Below, piece after piece: positions 44,435-53,561 of a DNA stretch of 64,000 nucleotides (positions within the stretch are counted from its first letter, which is position 1; each line of letters starts with the position of its first letter). Location: assembly GCA_902774685.1 (NCBI GenBank), contig CACYJH010000011.1:23814-87813 (forward strand). Direction: 5' to 3'. The stretch comes from an uncultured Methanobrevibacter sp. Its GTDB lineage: Archaea > Methanobacteriota > Methanobacteria > Methanobacteriales > Methanobacteriaceae. Both the position numbers and the translations under genes were made by a program. The notes under the pieces are model-generated. The model was not told where the DNA came from, ran no database searches, and saw only the letters and a list, made by a program, of their open reading frames with translations.

Positions 44435-44503
44435 ATTCTTTCTAATTAAAATAATATTTGTTTTAAGCAATGATTCTTTCTAATTAAAATAATATTTGTT
44501 TTA
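44435..44503 (-). repeat. 31-bp direct repeat duplicating the nadC promoter region
   Basis: Identical 31-bp units at 44435-44465 and 44473-44503 (38-base period), starting 15 bases upstream of nadC. On the minus strand each unit includes an AT-rich ATTATTTTAATTAG segment that could be a TATA/initiator region. Confidence 0.85.
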
Positions 44504-44630
44504 CAGCATTAATATATTTTATATATTTAAATTAACAAAATATTATTATAAATATAAGGATTATGAAAATAAATTAGAAAATTAGTTAAACAAACTAATT
44601 CATTAACTATTCAAGATATTAAGTGATTTT

Positions 44631-45578
44631 ATGGAAATAACATTTTTAGGAACCTCATCTGCTGTACCTTCAAAATATAGGAATCATGCGGGAATTATTT
44701 TAAAATACTTTAAAGATACAATTCTCTTTGATTGTGGAGAAGGAACACAAAGGCAATTGACTTATGCCAAAATAAGCCCTATGAAAATAGATAAGATCTT
44801 CATCACCCATTTTCATGGAGACCATATTTTAGGTTTGGCAGGGCTTATCCAATCCATGGGTTTCAGAGGAAGAGAGGAAGATTTAGACATCTACGGACCT
44901 AAAGGATTAGGAAAGATAATCTATACCATTTCCAACTATGGATATTTCCAAATAAACTTCAATATCAACATTCATGAAATTGATGAAGGAACAGTTGTTG
45001 AAACTGATGAGTACATCATCAAATCAATCATTGCAGAGCATAATATTGAAAATCTTGCCTACTCCATCTACGAAAAGAAAAAGCCACGTTTCCTAAGGGA
45101 AAAGGCTATTGAACTTGGAGTTCCTGTAGGTCCCGCCTTTGGTAAGCTCCACAACGGTCAGGAAGTGGAAGTTGATGGAAAGATAATCAAGCCGGAACAG
45201 GTATTAGGCCCTCCAAGAGAAGGTAAAAAGGTCACCTATTCAGGCGATACAAGACCTTGTGATAAATTGATTGAACTTGCTAAAGACAGCGATGTTTTGA
45301 TTCATGAAGCAACCTATGAAGATGCAGACAAGGACAAGGCAATTGAAAACTGCCATTCCACATCAAAGGAAGCTGCAGAAATAGCTAAAGAAGCAAATGC
45401 AAAGCTATTGGTACTGACTCACATAAGCACAAGATACACTACTGACATAAACATCAAGGATGAAGCAAAAGAGATATTTGAAAATACTGTAGTGGCTAAT
45501 GACTTTACAGAAATAAATATTGGGAAGGACAAAACAACAATTAATTTTAGGAATATCCTAACTGTAAACAATGAATAA
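44631..45578 (+). CDS. rnz: ribonuclease Z (tRNase Z)
   Basis: A 315-residue metallo-beta-lactamase-fold tRNA 3' endonuclease. It begins MEITFLGTSSAVPSKYRNHAG, has the zinc motif ITHFHGDHILGL (residues 58-69), and AEHNIENLAYSIYEKKKPRFL typical of tRNase Z. Then come SGDTRPCDKLIELA, ATYEDADKDKA and LVLTHISTRY. It removes the 3' trailer of pre-tRNAs. AAGTGAT precedes the ATG. It is divergent from nadC and followed closely by an mscS-like gene. Confidence 0.94.
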   Translation: MEITFLGTSSAVPSKYRNHAGIILKYFKDTILFDCGEGTQRQLTYAKISPMKIDKIFITHFHGDHILGLAGLIQSMGFRGREEDLDIYGPKGLGKIIYTISNYGYFQINFNINIHEIDEGTVVETDEYIIKSIIAEHNIENLAYSIYEKKKPRFLREKAIELGVPVGPAFGKLHNGQEVEVDGKIIKPEQVLGPPREGKKVTYSGDTRPCDKLIELAKDSDVLIHEATYEDADKDKAIENCHSTSKEAAEIAKEANAKLLVLTHISTRYTTDINIKDEAKEIFENTVVANDFTEINIGKDKTTINFRNILTVNNE

Positions 45579-45654
45579 TGCTTGAAATAAACAATGAATA
45601 ATACTAGAAAATTACAATAAATAAATGCTAAAATAAACAATGAAAGGTGGAAAA

Positions 45655-46452
45655 ATGAGTTATGTTTCTCATATAGTAGGAATAATAGAGCATCATATAG
45701 CCCTTAATAATATTCTTTACATTCTGCTCATAATTATTGGTGGAATGATTATCATAAGACTAAGTGATCGATTCCTAAGCAAAATAGAAGAGATATTTGA
45801 GTTTGATGTCACTGCCCATTATTTATTGAAGGACATCATTAAATACGTAGTTATCATTGTAGCCATCGCATGGATATTGAATGTATTGGGAATCAATCTG
45901 GAAAGTATTGTAATCAGTTTAGGAGTTGTGGGTATTGTAATAGGTATTGCATCCCAAGACATTGTTTCAAACTTTATTTCAGGAATTTTTGTCATTGGAG
46001 ACAATAAAGTTAAGATTGGGGAGGTCATTGAAGTTGATGGATTTAAGGGAACCGTCAAAAAGGTGGGTTTGAGAAACACAACCATAATCAATCAGGACAA
46101 TTATGAAATAACCATTCCAAACTCTGTCTTATCCAAAACCACTTATCAGCTATTCAAACCAGGTGAAGACCACAGATTAAGAATAATAGCAGTATTGCCT
46201 CATGGAATGAATTTGGACGAGTTCAAAAAGGACCTTGACGATATAATGTACTCCTATGATTGGGTAATCAACGATAAGACCACATTCTTTTCAAAAGGAT
46301 ACAGTGAATGGGGCCCAAAGGTTGAAGTGAGCTATTGGATTACAAAATACAAATACATAGACTGTGGAAAAATAAGAATCTTGGAAAATATAAACAGATT
46401 GGCGGATGAATATAGAAAAAACAATCCAAGGGATTATAATAACAATAGTTAA
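45655..46452 (+). CDS. MscS-family mechanosensitive ion channel
   Basis: About 265 residues. Two to three N-terminal membrane helices lead into the MscS pore helix and beta domain: VGIVIGIASQDIVSNFISGIFVI, then VKIGEVIEVDGFKGTVKKVGLRNTTI and the PNSVLSK loop, with a C-terminal alpha/beta domain. It should gate under membrane tension and release solutes during hypo-osmotic shock. The frame is open from an ATG at 45640, but AAAGGTGG lies between it and the ATG at 45655, so the latter is the start. It is 76 bases after rnz, probably co-transcribed. Confidence 0.88.
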   Translation: MSYVSHIVGIIEHHIALNNILYILLIIIGGMIIIRLSDRFLSKIEEIFEFDVTAHYLLKDIIKYVVIIVAIAWILNVLGINLESIVISLGVVGIVIGIASQDIVSNFISGIFVIGDNKVKIGEVIEVDGFKGTVKKVGLRNTTIINQDNYEITIPNSVLSKTTYQLFKPGEDHRLRIIAVLPHGMNLDEFKKDLDDIMYSYDWVINDKTTFFSKGYSEWGPKVEVSYWITKYKYIDCGKIRILENINRLADEYRKNNPRDYNNNS

Positions 46453-46542
46453 TTTTTTATGTAAAGAAACTAAAAGATAATATAACTATAAGACATAACT
46501 ATAACAATTATACTTAATTATATACTGAAGAAGGGGAATTAG

Positions 46543-47460
46543 ATGACAAGTGAATTACAGAAAGAAATTATTCAATTGAAAGAAGAAAAGAATGCAATTA
46601 TCCTCGCACATAATTACCAACCTAAGGAAATTCAGGAAATAGCTGATTTCCTTGGAGACTCATTGGAATTATGTATTAAAGCCAAAGAAGTAGAAGATAA
46701 GGACATTATTGTTTTCTGTGGAGTAGACTTTATGGCAGAAACTGCATATATGCTAAACCCTGATAAAAAAGTTCTAATCCCAGACATTGATGCAGAATGT
46801 CCGATGGCACATATGCTTACTGGAGAACAGGTCAGAGAAGCAAAAGAAAAATATCCTGATGCAGCAGTCTGCTTATATGTAAACAGTCTTGGTGAAGCAA
46901 AAGCTCAGTCAGACATTCTTTGTACCTCAGGAAATGTAAAAAAGGTTGTTGCAAGCATAGAACAAGATACAATTCTCTTTGGACCAGACAACAACCTAGG
47001 GGAATTTGTACAACCATTCACAGACAAAAAGATCATTCCTATTCCAGGAGATGGACACTGTTATGTTCACAAATTATTCCACAAAGAGGACATTGAAGAT
47101 GCAAGAAAAAAATATCCTAATGCAGACATCATAATTCACCCAGAATCCAATAAGGATGTTCAGGAACTTGCGGACTATGTCTTAAGTACTGGTGGAATGC
47201 TTTCACATGTAAGGGACAGCCCTAAGGATGAATTTGTCCTTGGAACTGAAGTTGATATGATTACAAGACTTAAATCAGAGTTCCCAGATAAGACTTACTA
47301 TCCTTTACTCGAAGGAGCAATCTGTAAAACAATGAAATTGCACACCCTTGAAAAGGTAAGGGACTGTCTTAAAAATGAGGAACCAAAAATTGTTGTTCCT
47401 GAAGAAATTGCTGAAAAATCAATTAATGCAATTGAAAGAATGCTTGAAGCATCCAAATAA
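46543..47460 (+). CDS. nadA: quinolinate synthase
   Basis: A 305-residue NadA. Triplicated alpha/beta domains carry the three conserved cysteines: VFCGVDFMAETAYML, then TSGNVKKVV and the CLYVNSLGEAKAQSD region, and GAICKTMKLHTLEKV near the C-terminus. HNYQPKEIQEIADFLGDSLEL near residue 22 is the substrate loop. It condenses iminoaspartate with dihydroxyacetone phosphate to quinolinate using a 4Fe-4S cluster. AAGGGGAATT precedes the ATG. A hairpin terminator follows the stop. Confidence 0.95.
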   Translation: MTSELQKEIIQLKEEKNAIILAHNYQPKEIQEIADFLGDSLELCIKAKEVEDKDIIVFCGVDFMAETAYMLNPDKKVLIPDIDAECPMAHMLTGEQVREAKEKYPDAAVCLYVNSLGEAKAQSDILCTSGNVKKVVASIEQDTILFGPDNNLGEFVQPFTDKKIIPIPGDGHCYVHKLFHKEDIEDARKKYPNADIIIHPESNKDVQELADYVLSTGGMLSHVRDSPKDEFVLGTEVDMITRLKSEFPDKTYYPLLEGAICKTMKLHTLEKVRDCLKNEEPKIVVPEEIAEKSINAIERMLEASK

Positions 47461-47481
47461 AAATAGTAAAATAATCAATTA

Positions 47482-47506
47482 GATAAAAAGAAAATTTCTT
47501 TTTATC
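47482..47506 (+). terminator. hairpin terminator of nadA
   Basis: GATAAAAAGAAA pairs with TTTCTTTTTATC and is followed by a T-rich run. Confidence 0.6.
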
Positions 47507-47583
47507 ATTTCTTTTTTTATAAAATTTAAAATAATTTAAAAACTGTTTTAACTGCTTTTTTTAAAATAAAATAAATTAATGTA

Positions 47584-48111
47584 TTAATACTTTTCAAAAT
47601 GAATTTTACTTTTATCAAAGTCTTCTTCTTTATAGCCTTGTTTGAATTCGGCTTTGCCTCCAATAGCTACAAGGTTCAAAACTGCATAATCATCAGGAAT
47701 ATCCAAGAGTTCCCGAATTTCCTCATCTGAAGATTTTTTCTTACCCATTCTATTGCGTATATGAACCCAACAGGCACCAAGACCATACTGTTCCACTGCA
47801 AGAAGTATATATGAAGAAGCAATTGCACCATCTTCTATCCAAAACTCTCCACGATTGAGATTAACCATTACGACAACGACGGCACTTGCACCAATGATCT
47901 GACTTCCACCTAAACTTTTACAAGTAGCTAATTCTTTTATGATATCCTGGTCCTTAACTACAACAAATTCTACAGGACGATGCCCAAATGAACAGGGTGC
48001 TGTAAGAGCAACCTTCATAATCTCATCAAGAATCTCTTGATCTATAGGTTCACCATCATATTTGCGGATAGATCTTCTGGATGCTGTCAATTCAAATAAA
48101 TCATTTTTCAT
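47584..48111 (-). CDS. nitroreductase family protein
   Basis: About 175 residues of the NADH/flavin nitroreductase fold. The FMN-binding start is ASRRSIRKYDGEPIDQE. APCSFGHRPVEFVVV, IEDGAIASSYILLAVEQYGLGACWVHIRNR and a C-terminal VLNLVAIGGKAE follow. These enzymes use FMN and a nicotinamide or F420-type donor; the substrate is unknown. The longest frame starts at 48132, but GGGGAG sits just before paired ATG codons at 48114 and 48111. Spacing favours 48111. It is the last gene of a minus-strand run (GNAT, small hypothetical, nitroreductase). Confidence 0.88.
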   Translation of the reverse strand: MKNDLFELTASRRSIRKYDGEPIDQEILDEIMKVALTAPCSFGHRPVEFVVVKDQDIIKELATCKSLGGSQIIGASAVVVVMVNLNRGEFWIEDGAIASSYILLAVEQYGLGACWVHIRNRMGKKKSSDEEIRELLDIPDDYAVLNLVAIGGKAEFKQGYKEEDFDKSKIHFEKY

Positions 48112-48162
48112 CATATCTCCCCTATAACCCAATGCAAAAACAGTCCAGACATATAAAAAAAG

Positions 48163-48447
48163 TTATTTCATATCTTCCAAGAAACTAGCGATGAAATATG
48201 TCATTTCAATCTCTTCCCTTTTTATGAAGTCTTCAAGTTTAAAGTGTGCATCATCTGAAGCAAATGGGAAGAACTTTCTGGAATAGAATATGTTTAGGAG
48301 CAAATCACCATCTTCCAAGATAGTTTCTCCTTCCAAATTATTTAATAAAAAATCCAATTCATCATCAGTTAAACCGGAAGCCCTATAGGTTACATAGTGC
48401 ATTTCATCATCGGTTTCTCCGTAATCTTCAACTTTAACACTTAACAT
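48163..48447 (-). CDS. hypothetical protein
   Basis: A 94-residue acidic soluble protein, not recognised. It reads as a small alpha/beta fold (MLSVKVEDYGETDDEMHYVTY, then TDDELDFLLNNLEGETILED). GGGATAA precedes the ATG. It lies between the GNAT gene and the nitroreductase gene on the same strand with short gaps, but no shared function is evident. Confidence 0.6.
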   Translation of the reverse strand: MLSVKVEDYGETDDEMHYVTYRASGLTDDELDFLLNNLEGETILEDGDLLLNIFYSRKFFPFASDDAHFKLEDFIKREEIEMTYFIASFLEDMK

Positions 48448-48531
48448 ATTTATCCCTTTTTAAATTCCTAATTAAACTATGTTTTTTAAAATAATAATAT
48501 TTTTCTAAATGACTTTAAGAAAAATTAAAAA

Positions 48532-48936
48532 TTATGTCCACAAATCTGTTATAAACATTGGGCTTGCATCATCTGCCTTTTCAAAACCACAATGTTCATA
48601 GAACTCAATCTCATCATTATAGGAAACAACAACTATACGTAAATAGTCCTTATACTTATCAGTTACCCTTTTCATCATTTCCTTTCCAATACCTTTTCCT
48701 TGATAATCAGGCCTAATAAGAACATAATGGACATAAGCAGTCATTATTCCATCATCCATTGCACAAACCATACCAACTAACTTTTCTCCATCCCATGCAG
48801 AACATACTGTTTCAAAGTTTTTCATGGCTATTACAAGCTTATCTGGAAAATGACCAGAAGACCAATCCACTGACAAAAATAAATCCTTCAAATCTTCTTC
48901 CTCAAATTCATGAGTATCTTTATAAGTTATTTCCAT
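48532..48936 (-). CDS. GNAT family N-acetyltransferase
   Basis: A 134-residue acetyltransferase. The acetyl-CoA loop is VLIRPDYQGKGIGKEMMKRV (Q/R-x-x-G-x-G/A). LVGMVCAMDDGIMTAYVHYV forms the preceding strands, and YEHCGFEKADDASPMF is the typical end. The substrate could be an amino acid, amine or protein N-terminus. GGTGTT precedes the ATG. Confidence 0.88.
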   Translation of the reverse strand: MEITYKDTHEFEEEDLKDLFLSVDWSSGHFPDKLVIAMKNFETVCSAWDGEKLVGMVCAMDDGIMTAYVHYVLIRPDYQGKGIGKEMMKRVTDKYKDYLRIVVVSYNDEIEFYEHCGFEKADDASPMFITDLWT

Positions 48937-48960
48937 AATAACACCAAAAATCTTTAAGAG

Positions 48961-49078
48961 TCTCTAAATTCCCTAATGAACTCTTCTAAAACATATTTAA
49001 TTTTCTCTAAATTCCCTAACAAACTCTTCTAAAACATATTTAATTATCTCTAAATTCCCTAACAAACTCTTCTAAATC
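48961..49078 (-). repeat. 43-bp tandem repeat, three copies, from the 3' end of the hydrolase gene
   Basis: Units start at 48961, 49004 and 49047 (the last partial, about 32 bases). The unit at 49047 encodes the hydrolase C-terminus (LEEFVREFRD). The other two are untranslated copies lying beyond the stop codon. Confidence 0.85.
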
Positions 49079-50044
49079 ATCTTTGACCTTAAATAATTCA
49101 TTAGAACCTACATGCCCCATACAAGAGTCAAAAATTAGCAATTTGTTGTCCTTAATCATTTTGCTCATTGGAATTGCATCAAGATTTGGTGGGAAGTATT
49201 GGTCTTGATTAATAGCTATAATCAATACTTTAGCAGTGATATTCTCCAACTGATCTGTCAAATCATAATCAAGAGAAGAGTTATTCATATAAATCAAATC
49301 ATTAGGATCTTCCTCTAAGCTTTCCTCTGCAAATTCAGCCATAGCCATTTCAATCTCTTCATTTGTCATGTTATTTCTATATTCCTCTCTTGACAATCCA
49401 TAGCAATACATTGCATCTGATGAAAGCTTTAAGCTTCTCTTTAATGAGTCTGAAAGTGGCAAATCATATGCCCCATCATTATAATCAGGGTCTGAAATCA
49501 AAATATTGTTCATGATTTTGCTTAAGGCATAATTATGTCCTCCTACCTTAAAGCTGCTTACAAGAGAAATGATAAAGTCAACTGAATCCGGATATACACA
49601 TCCCCAAGTCAATGCTTCAAATCCTCCCATAGAGTTTCCAATGAGACCTTTAAGATGGGTGATTCCAAATTTCTCTTCAATAAACTGCTTTTGGAAATTT
49701 ACCATATCCTCCACATCATACTCTGGAAACTTATTCATAAGGCCAGTTGTTGAGGGGCTTAGAGAACCTGGACAACCTAAAGCACTTAATGAAATAAAGA
49801 AGAACTTGTCTGTATCAAATATTTCCCCGCTTCCCATATCCTCGGAAATACGCCTTGCAGAGTAACAGCTTCCACTGGACCCATGGAAGTAAATAACAGC
49901 ATTTGAAATGATTCCATTATCATCATATTGTGGGGTTCCAAAGGTGATGTATTCAACCTTTACATCATTTAAAACTTCCCCGTTTTTAAATTTAAACTCA
50001 TCTAAAGTAAAATACTCGGCTTCAATAGCTTCTACATCAAACAT
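49040..50044 (-). CDS. alpha/beta hydrolase of the homoserine O-acetyltransferase (MetX) family
   Basis: About 334 residues. The nucleophile elbow is GLIGNSMGGFEAL. The acid is the Asp in IAINQDQYFPPN, and the His lies in SCMGHVGSNELF, so the Ser-Asp-His triad is complete. AVIYFHGSSGSCYSARR forms the oxyanion region. The family includes acyltransferases of homoserine and simple esterases; I cannot tell which. The frame opens at 50089, but AAGGTGG lies 6 bases before the ATG at 50044. The C-terminal coding end is triplicated by a 43-bp tandem repeat. Confidence 0.82.
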   Translation of the reverse strand: MFDVEAIEAEYFTLDEFKFKNGEVLNDVKVEYITFGTPQYDDNGIISNAVIYFHGSSGSCYSARRISEDMGSGEIFDTDKFFFISLSALGCPGSLSPSTTGLMNKFPEYDVEDMVNFQKQFIEEKFGITHLKGLIGNSMGGFEALTWGCVYPDSVDFIISLVSSFKVGGHNYALSKIMNNILISDPDYNDGAYDLPLSDSLKRSLKLSSDAMYCYGLSREEYRNNMTNEEIEMAMAEFAEESLEEDPNDLIYMNNSSLDYDLTDQLENITAKVLIIAINQDQYFPPNLDAIPMSKMIKDNKLLIFDSCMGHVGSNELFKVKDDLEEFVREFRDN

Positions 50045-50143
50045 GATATCCACCTTAAAATAAGAAAATAAAATTAGAAATAAAAGCAATTTCTATAAAA
50101 AATAATCATGTTATTATCATTATTATTGTTTTTATTATTACCA

Positions 50144-50944
50144 TTATTCTTTTAAACCTAAAAGTTTAGCGGCATTTTCATAAAGAATTAAATTTCTTTC
50201 TTCTTCTGTCAAATCAATCTTATTGAACATTGTCATCTCACTTACAGATTCCCACATTGGAAAATCAGTAGCCCATAGAACCTTATCTGCACCGTATGCA
50301 TGAATCAAGTCCTTTGCAGTTTCAGGAGACAATGCATATAAGCTTGAACTGCAGTCTACAAATAAATTAGGAGTTCCTGCCAATTCTTCAGTTGCCTTTT
50401 CCCACATGCTCCATCCAGCAAAATGAGCACCAATTACAGTGAGATCTGGGAACTCTTCAAGGAATGGCTTGAGATGTTCGGGATTGGAATAGTTGTACCT
50501 GAAATCACCGCAGTGAATCATGATAGGCAATCCTCTTTCATTGATTGCTTCTCCCATTTTAAATGCCCTTTCCTCATTTAATGCAAATTGCTGGAAATCA
50601 GGATGGACCTTTACGCCTTTTAGACCAAGTTCAAGAATGTAATCCAAGTCAGCTTCAATATCTTCACTATCTGGGTGAAGTGTTCCAAAACCAGTGAGAG
50701 TCTCTGGACGTGCCTTAACTTCCTGTGAAATAAACTCATTAATTGATTCGACCTGTTTTGGAGTTGTTGCCACTGAATGAACCAGATAATGTACAACCCC
50801 TACCTTATTTCCATCTTCAATCAAATCATCTACAGTTCCATTCAAAGACATGTGCAAGTCATAAAAATCACGTATTCCTTCAACAGCCCTTGCTGCAATC
50901 TTATTCGGATAAATGTGACAATGAGAATTAATTACTTTTTGCAT
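50144..50944 (-). CDS. amidohydrolase 2 / TIM-barrel metal-dependent hydrolase
   Basis: A 266-residue COG2159-type enzyme. It begins VINSHCHIYPNKIAARAVEGI (metal HxH), has GLKGVKVHPDFQQF, PIMIHCGDFRYNYS, VIGAHFAGWSMWEKA and ends with VLWATDFPMWES (metal Asp). Relatives are decarboxylases and amidohydrolases, so the reaction cannot be fixed. The ribosome binding site is weak. It lies 100 bases upstream of the MetX-like hydrolase on the same strand. Confidence 0.84.
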   Translation of the reverse strand: MQKVINSHCHIYPNKIAARAVEGIRDFYDLHMSLNGTVDDLIEDGNKVGVVHYLVHSVATTPKQVESINEFISQEVKARPETLTGFGTLHPDSEDIEADLDYILELGLKGVKVHPDFQQFALNEERAFKMGEAINERGLPIMIHCGDFRYNYSNPEHLKPFLEEFPDLTVIGAHFAGWSMWEKATEELAGTPNLFVDCSSSLYALSPETAKDLIHAYGADKVLWATDFPMWESVSEMTMFNKIDLTEEERNLILYENAAKLLGLKE

Positions 50945-51140
50945 ATTAAATTAACCGCCTAATAAACTTAAATTTTTTCTATTAATTAATTTGTACTAAA
51001 TCATTTAAAAAAGTTTATATTACCAGATTAAGTATTTAAAATAAAATTAAATAAAATAAATAAAAATAAATTAAAAATTTTAAAGAAGAAATCTTTAGAA
51101 AATGAAATAAATGAAAAAATAGAATCAGGAAAGTTGAAAA

Positions 51141-52517
51141 CTAAATCTCGCTTCCCTTAACTTTCCCCTTGATCAATCTGTCAACGTAAAGTTCAATATA
51201 TCCATATGCTATTACAGAACCTAAGAATCCACCTATAAGCATTCCATAATAGATTCCACGCTCTCCCATATTGAAGACAAATCCTAAGATGTATGCAAAT
51301 ATCAATACAAGTACAAATTCCCTGAAGGTAGTTAAAATAAAGGAAGTTGTTCCTTTTCCAAGCCCTTGGAATACATTACCTGCACTTGCACCGAATGGAA
51401 CATACAATATGAATAGGCACATCAATTGTATGAATGAAGCAATCAATGGTTCAAGATGTGCACTTGCCTCTGAATATGAGAATATGTATGCCACTTGATT
51501 TGCAAATACAAAGAGCAATATGCAAACAATAATTGAAGATATCAAACCTAATTTAACAGAATATCTGCATGCAGTTCTAATGTTTTCATACTTTTTAGCA
51601 CCATATGCAACACCTGCAACGGTGATTGCTGCAGTTCCAACACCAATAGCTGGAAGCAATCCTAAGGATATGATTCTCCAACCTGCAGTATAAACAGCTA
51701 CAGCAGTTGAACCTGAAACCAAAGTAAGCATATAGTTAACGGTAACTGCAAGAGCTGCCATAATCAATTGCTCCAAACTTGCTGGAATACCTACAACTAA
51801 AATGTCCTTATACATTTTAAAATTATTATGGAAATCTTTTCTGTTATATGATAAGTATGTGTCCTTTTTAACGAAAATCCAATATAACATCATAAAAAGA
51901 CCAGCGAAAGGTGCCAATCCTGTTGCAAGAGCTGCACCTGAAATTCCCCATCCGAATGTGTAAATAAATATTGGATCTAAAACCATATTGACAATAGCAA
52001 CGATTGCAATAGGGAGAGTTGCTCTTTTAACATCTCCTTCTGCCCTAAATGCTCCTCCAAAAATAGGTGGGATTAAAATAGGGGCAGTGAAAGCAAATAT
52101 GATCATACCATAATCCATTGCATATCCCATCACCTCACTTGCACCCATTACCTTTAATAAGGATTCCAATGCAAGAAGGAAGAAAACTGTAAGAACCAAA
52201 GAAATGGCTACACTTAAAATAGCTGAGTGAATTGCAGCATTATTTGCATCATCCTTTTTCTCAGCACCGATATAACGGGAGATAAGTGAAGTTGCACCTG
52301 CACCAATTCCATTTCCAAATCCTACAAGCACCATAAACAATGGGGTGACATAACCAATTGCAGCAAGAGGTCCTGGACCAAGTCCTGCAACCCAAATACT
52401 ATCTATAATATTATTTAAGAAGATCAATAACATACTAGCTATCAAAGGCCAAGCAAGCTTATTAATAGCTTTTTTAGGGTCTCCTGTAATCATTTCAACA
52501 TTTTCATTCATTTCCAT
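51141..52517 (-). CDS. MATE family efflux transporter
   Basis: About 458 residues with 12 predicted membrane helices in two related halves. The family start is AINKLAWPLIASMLLIFLNNIIDSIWVAGLG. GFGNGIGAGATSLISRYIG and the second-half LIMAALAVTVNYML are typical. It should export drugs or metabolites using a sodium or proton gradient. Frame and weak ribosome binding sites allow starts at 52526, 52517 or 52511. The promoter carries an inverted repeat around a TATA box, suggesting repression by an unidentified regulator. It is divergent from nucS. Confidence 0.9.
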   Translation of the reverse strand: MEMNENVEMITGDPKKAINKLAWPLIASMLLIFLNNIIDSIWVAGLGPGPLAAIGYVTPLFMVLVGFGNGIGAGATSLISRYIGAEKKDDANNAAIHSAILSVAISLVLTVFFLLALESLLKVMGASEVMGYAMDYGMIIFAFTAPILIPPIFGGAFRAEGDVKRATLPIAIVAIVNMVLDPIFIYTFGWGISGAALATGLAPFAGLFMMLYWIFVKKDTYLSYNRKDFHNNFKMYKDILVVGIPASLEQLIMAALAVTVNYMLTLVSGSTAVAVYTAGWRIISLGLLPAIGVGTAAITVAGVAYGAKKYENIRTACRYSVKLGLISSIIVCILLFVFANQVAYIFSYSEASAHLEPLIASFIQLMCLFILYVPFGASAGNVFQGLGKGTTSFILTTFREFVLVLIFAYILGFVFNMGERGIYYGMLIGGFLGSVIAYGYIELYVDRLIKGKVKGSEI

Positions 52518-52530
52518 AATAATCATTTCC

Positions 52531-52566
52531 TAACTATTAATTATATATAAATAGTTATATATAAAA
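52531..52566 (-). promoter_or_regulatory. inverted repeat flanking the TATA box of the MATE gene
   Basis: TAACTATT (52531-52538) and AATAGTTA (52550-52557) surround TTATATATAA, the probable TATA box. A second TATA-like run follows at 52557-52566. A dimeric repressor bound here would block transcription. Confidence 0.5.
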
Positions 52567-52719
52567 TGTTAAGAATTTAAAATTGATAAGAATTCAAGAT
52601 TGATAGGAATTTAAATTAATAATTAATTAAATTTATAAAAAATGAAAACAAATATTGATTAGTAGAAATAAAACATATTTACAGAAAATTTACTATTTAT
52701 AAAAATTATTATTGATAAA

Positions 52720-53505
52720 ATGAAATACAAGATCCTAGAAAACCCAAATTATGAAGAGACTTATGAGCTTATTGAAGAGGGCCTTAGAAAAAAGGCAACC
52801 ATATTGCTTTTTGCATGCTGTAGAGTTAGCTATGAAGGCCGTGCATTAAGTGAACTTGATTATGGTGAAAGAATAATCATGATGAAACCGGATGGATGCT
52901 TCTTGATTCACCAAGACAATAAGGTGGATCCGGTAAACTGGCAACCACCTAAATCAAGACCAAGAGCTTATATAAAAGATGAAATACTATTTTTAGAAAG
53001 CCATAGGCGCAGTCCTCCTGAAAGATTGGAAGTTGAAGTTAGAAAGGTTCATTACGCCAACTATAACTTGATTGAAGATTATGAAGAGCTTGAAAGAGCA
53101 GGCTATGAAAAGGATATGGGAGATATGATTTGGGAAAAGCCTCACATAATTGAGGAAGGATTCAAACCAAATGTAAGGGAATATGCTACAGAACATGGAT
53201 TTATCGATATTCTTGGAAAGGACAGCGAAGGAAACCTAATGATTTTAGAATTGAAAGCACGTAAAGCAGGAATAGCTGCAGTGAAACAAATCAGAAGATA
53301 CCTATCAGATTTTGAAAATAGGGAAAACAAGGAAATCAAAGGCAATAATGGGGAGAAACAAAAGATCAGAGGATTGCTTGTAGCTCCTTCAATCGGTGAC
53401 GATGCGCTTGAACTTTTGGAAGAGGAAGGAATCGAATTTGTTGCTGTAGAACCTCCGAGAGAACTTAAAAAAGATAAAAAAGTTACTTTAGATGCATTTG
53501 GATAG
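52720..53505 (+). CDS. nucS: endonuclease NucS (EndoMS)
   Basis: A 261-residue mismatch-specific endonuclease. The N-terminal half is a beta-sandwich DNA-binding domain ([30 protein letters not shown]). The C-terminal RecB-like nuclease core holds [25 protein letters not shown] (catalytic Asp, then Glu-x-Lys) and [13 protein letters not shown]. It cuts both strands at T/G and G/G mismatches or acts on branched DNA, replacing MutSL in many archaea. There is no good ribosome binding site and TATA-like sequence is close, so the transcript may be nearly leaderless. mntP follows 56 bases later. Confidence 0.94.
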   Translation: MKYKILENPNYEETYELIEEGLRKKATILLFACCRVSYEGRALSELDYGERIIMMKPDGCFLIHQDNKVDPVNWQPPKSRPRAYIKDEILFLESHRRSPPERLEVEVRKVHYANYNLIEDYEELERAGYEKDMGDMIWEKPHIIEEGFKPNVREYATEHGFIDILGKDSEGNLMILELKARKAGIAAVKQIRRYLSDFENRENKEIKGNNGEKQKIRGLLVAPSIGDDALELLEEEGIEFVAVEPPRELKKDKKVTLDAFG

Positions 53506-53561
53506 ATAAAAAATATTAATATAAATACAACTATACTCAAACTAAATATTAACTGATTATT

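Noticed and set aside
53506..53561. Mn-sensing riboswitch before mntP
   Set aside because: The gap is only 56 bases of AT-rich sequence and cannot hold the known yybP-ykoY structure.
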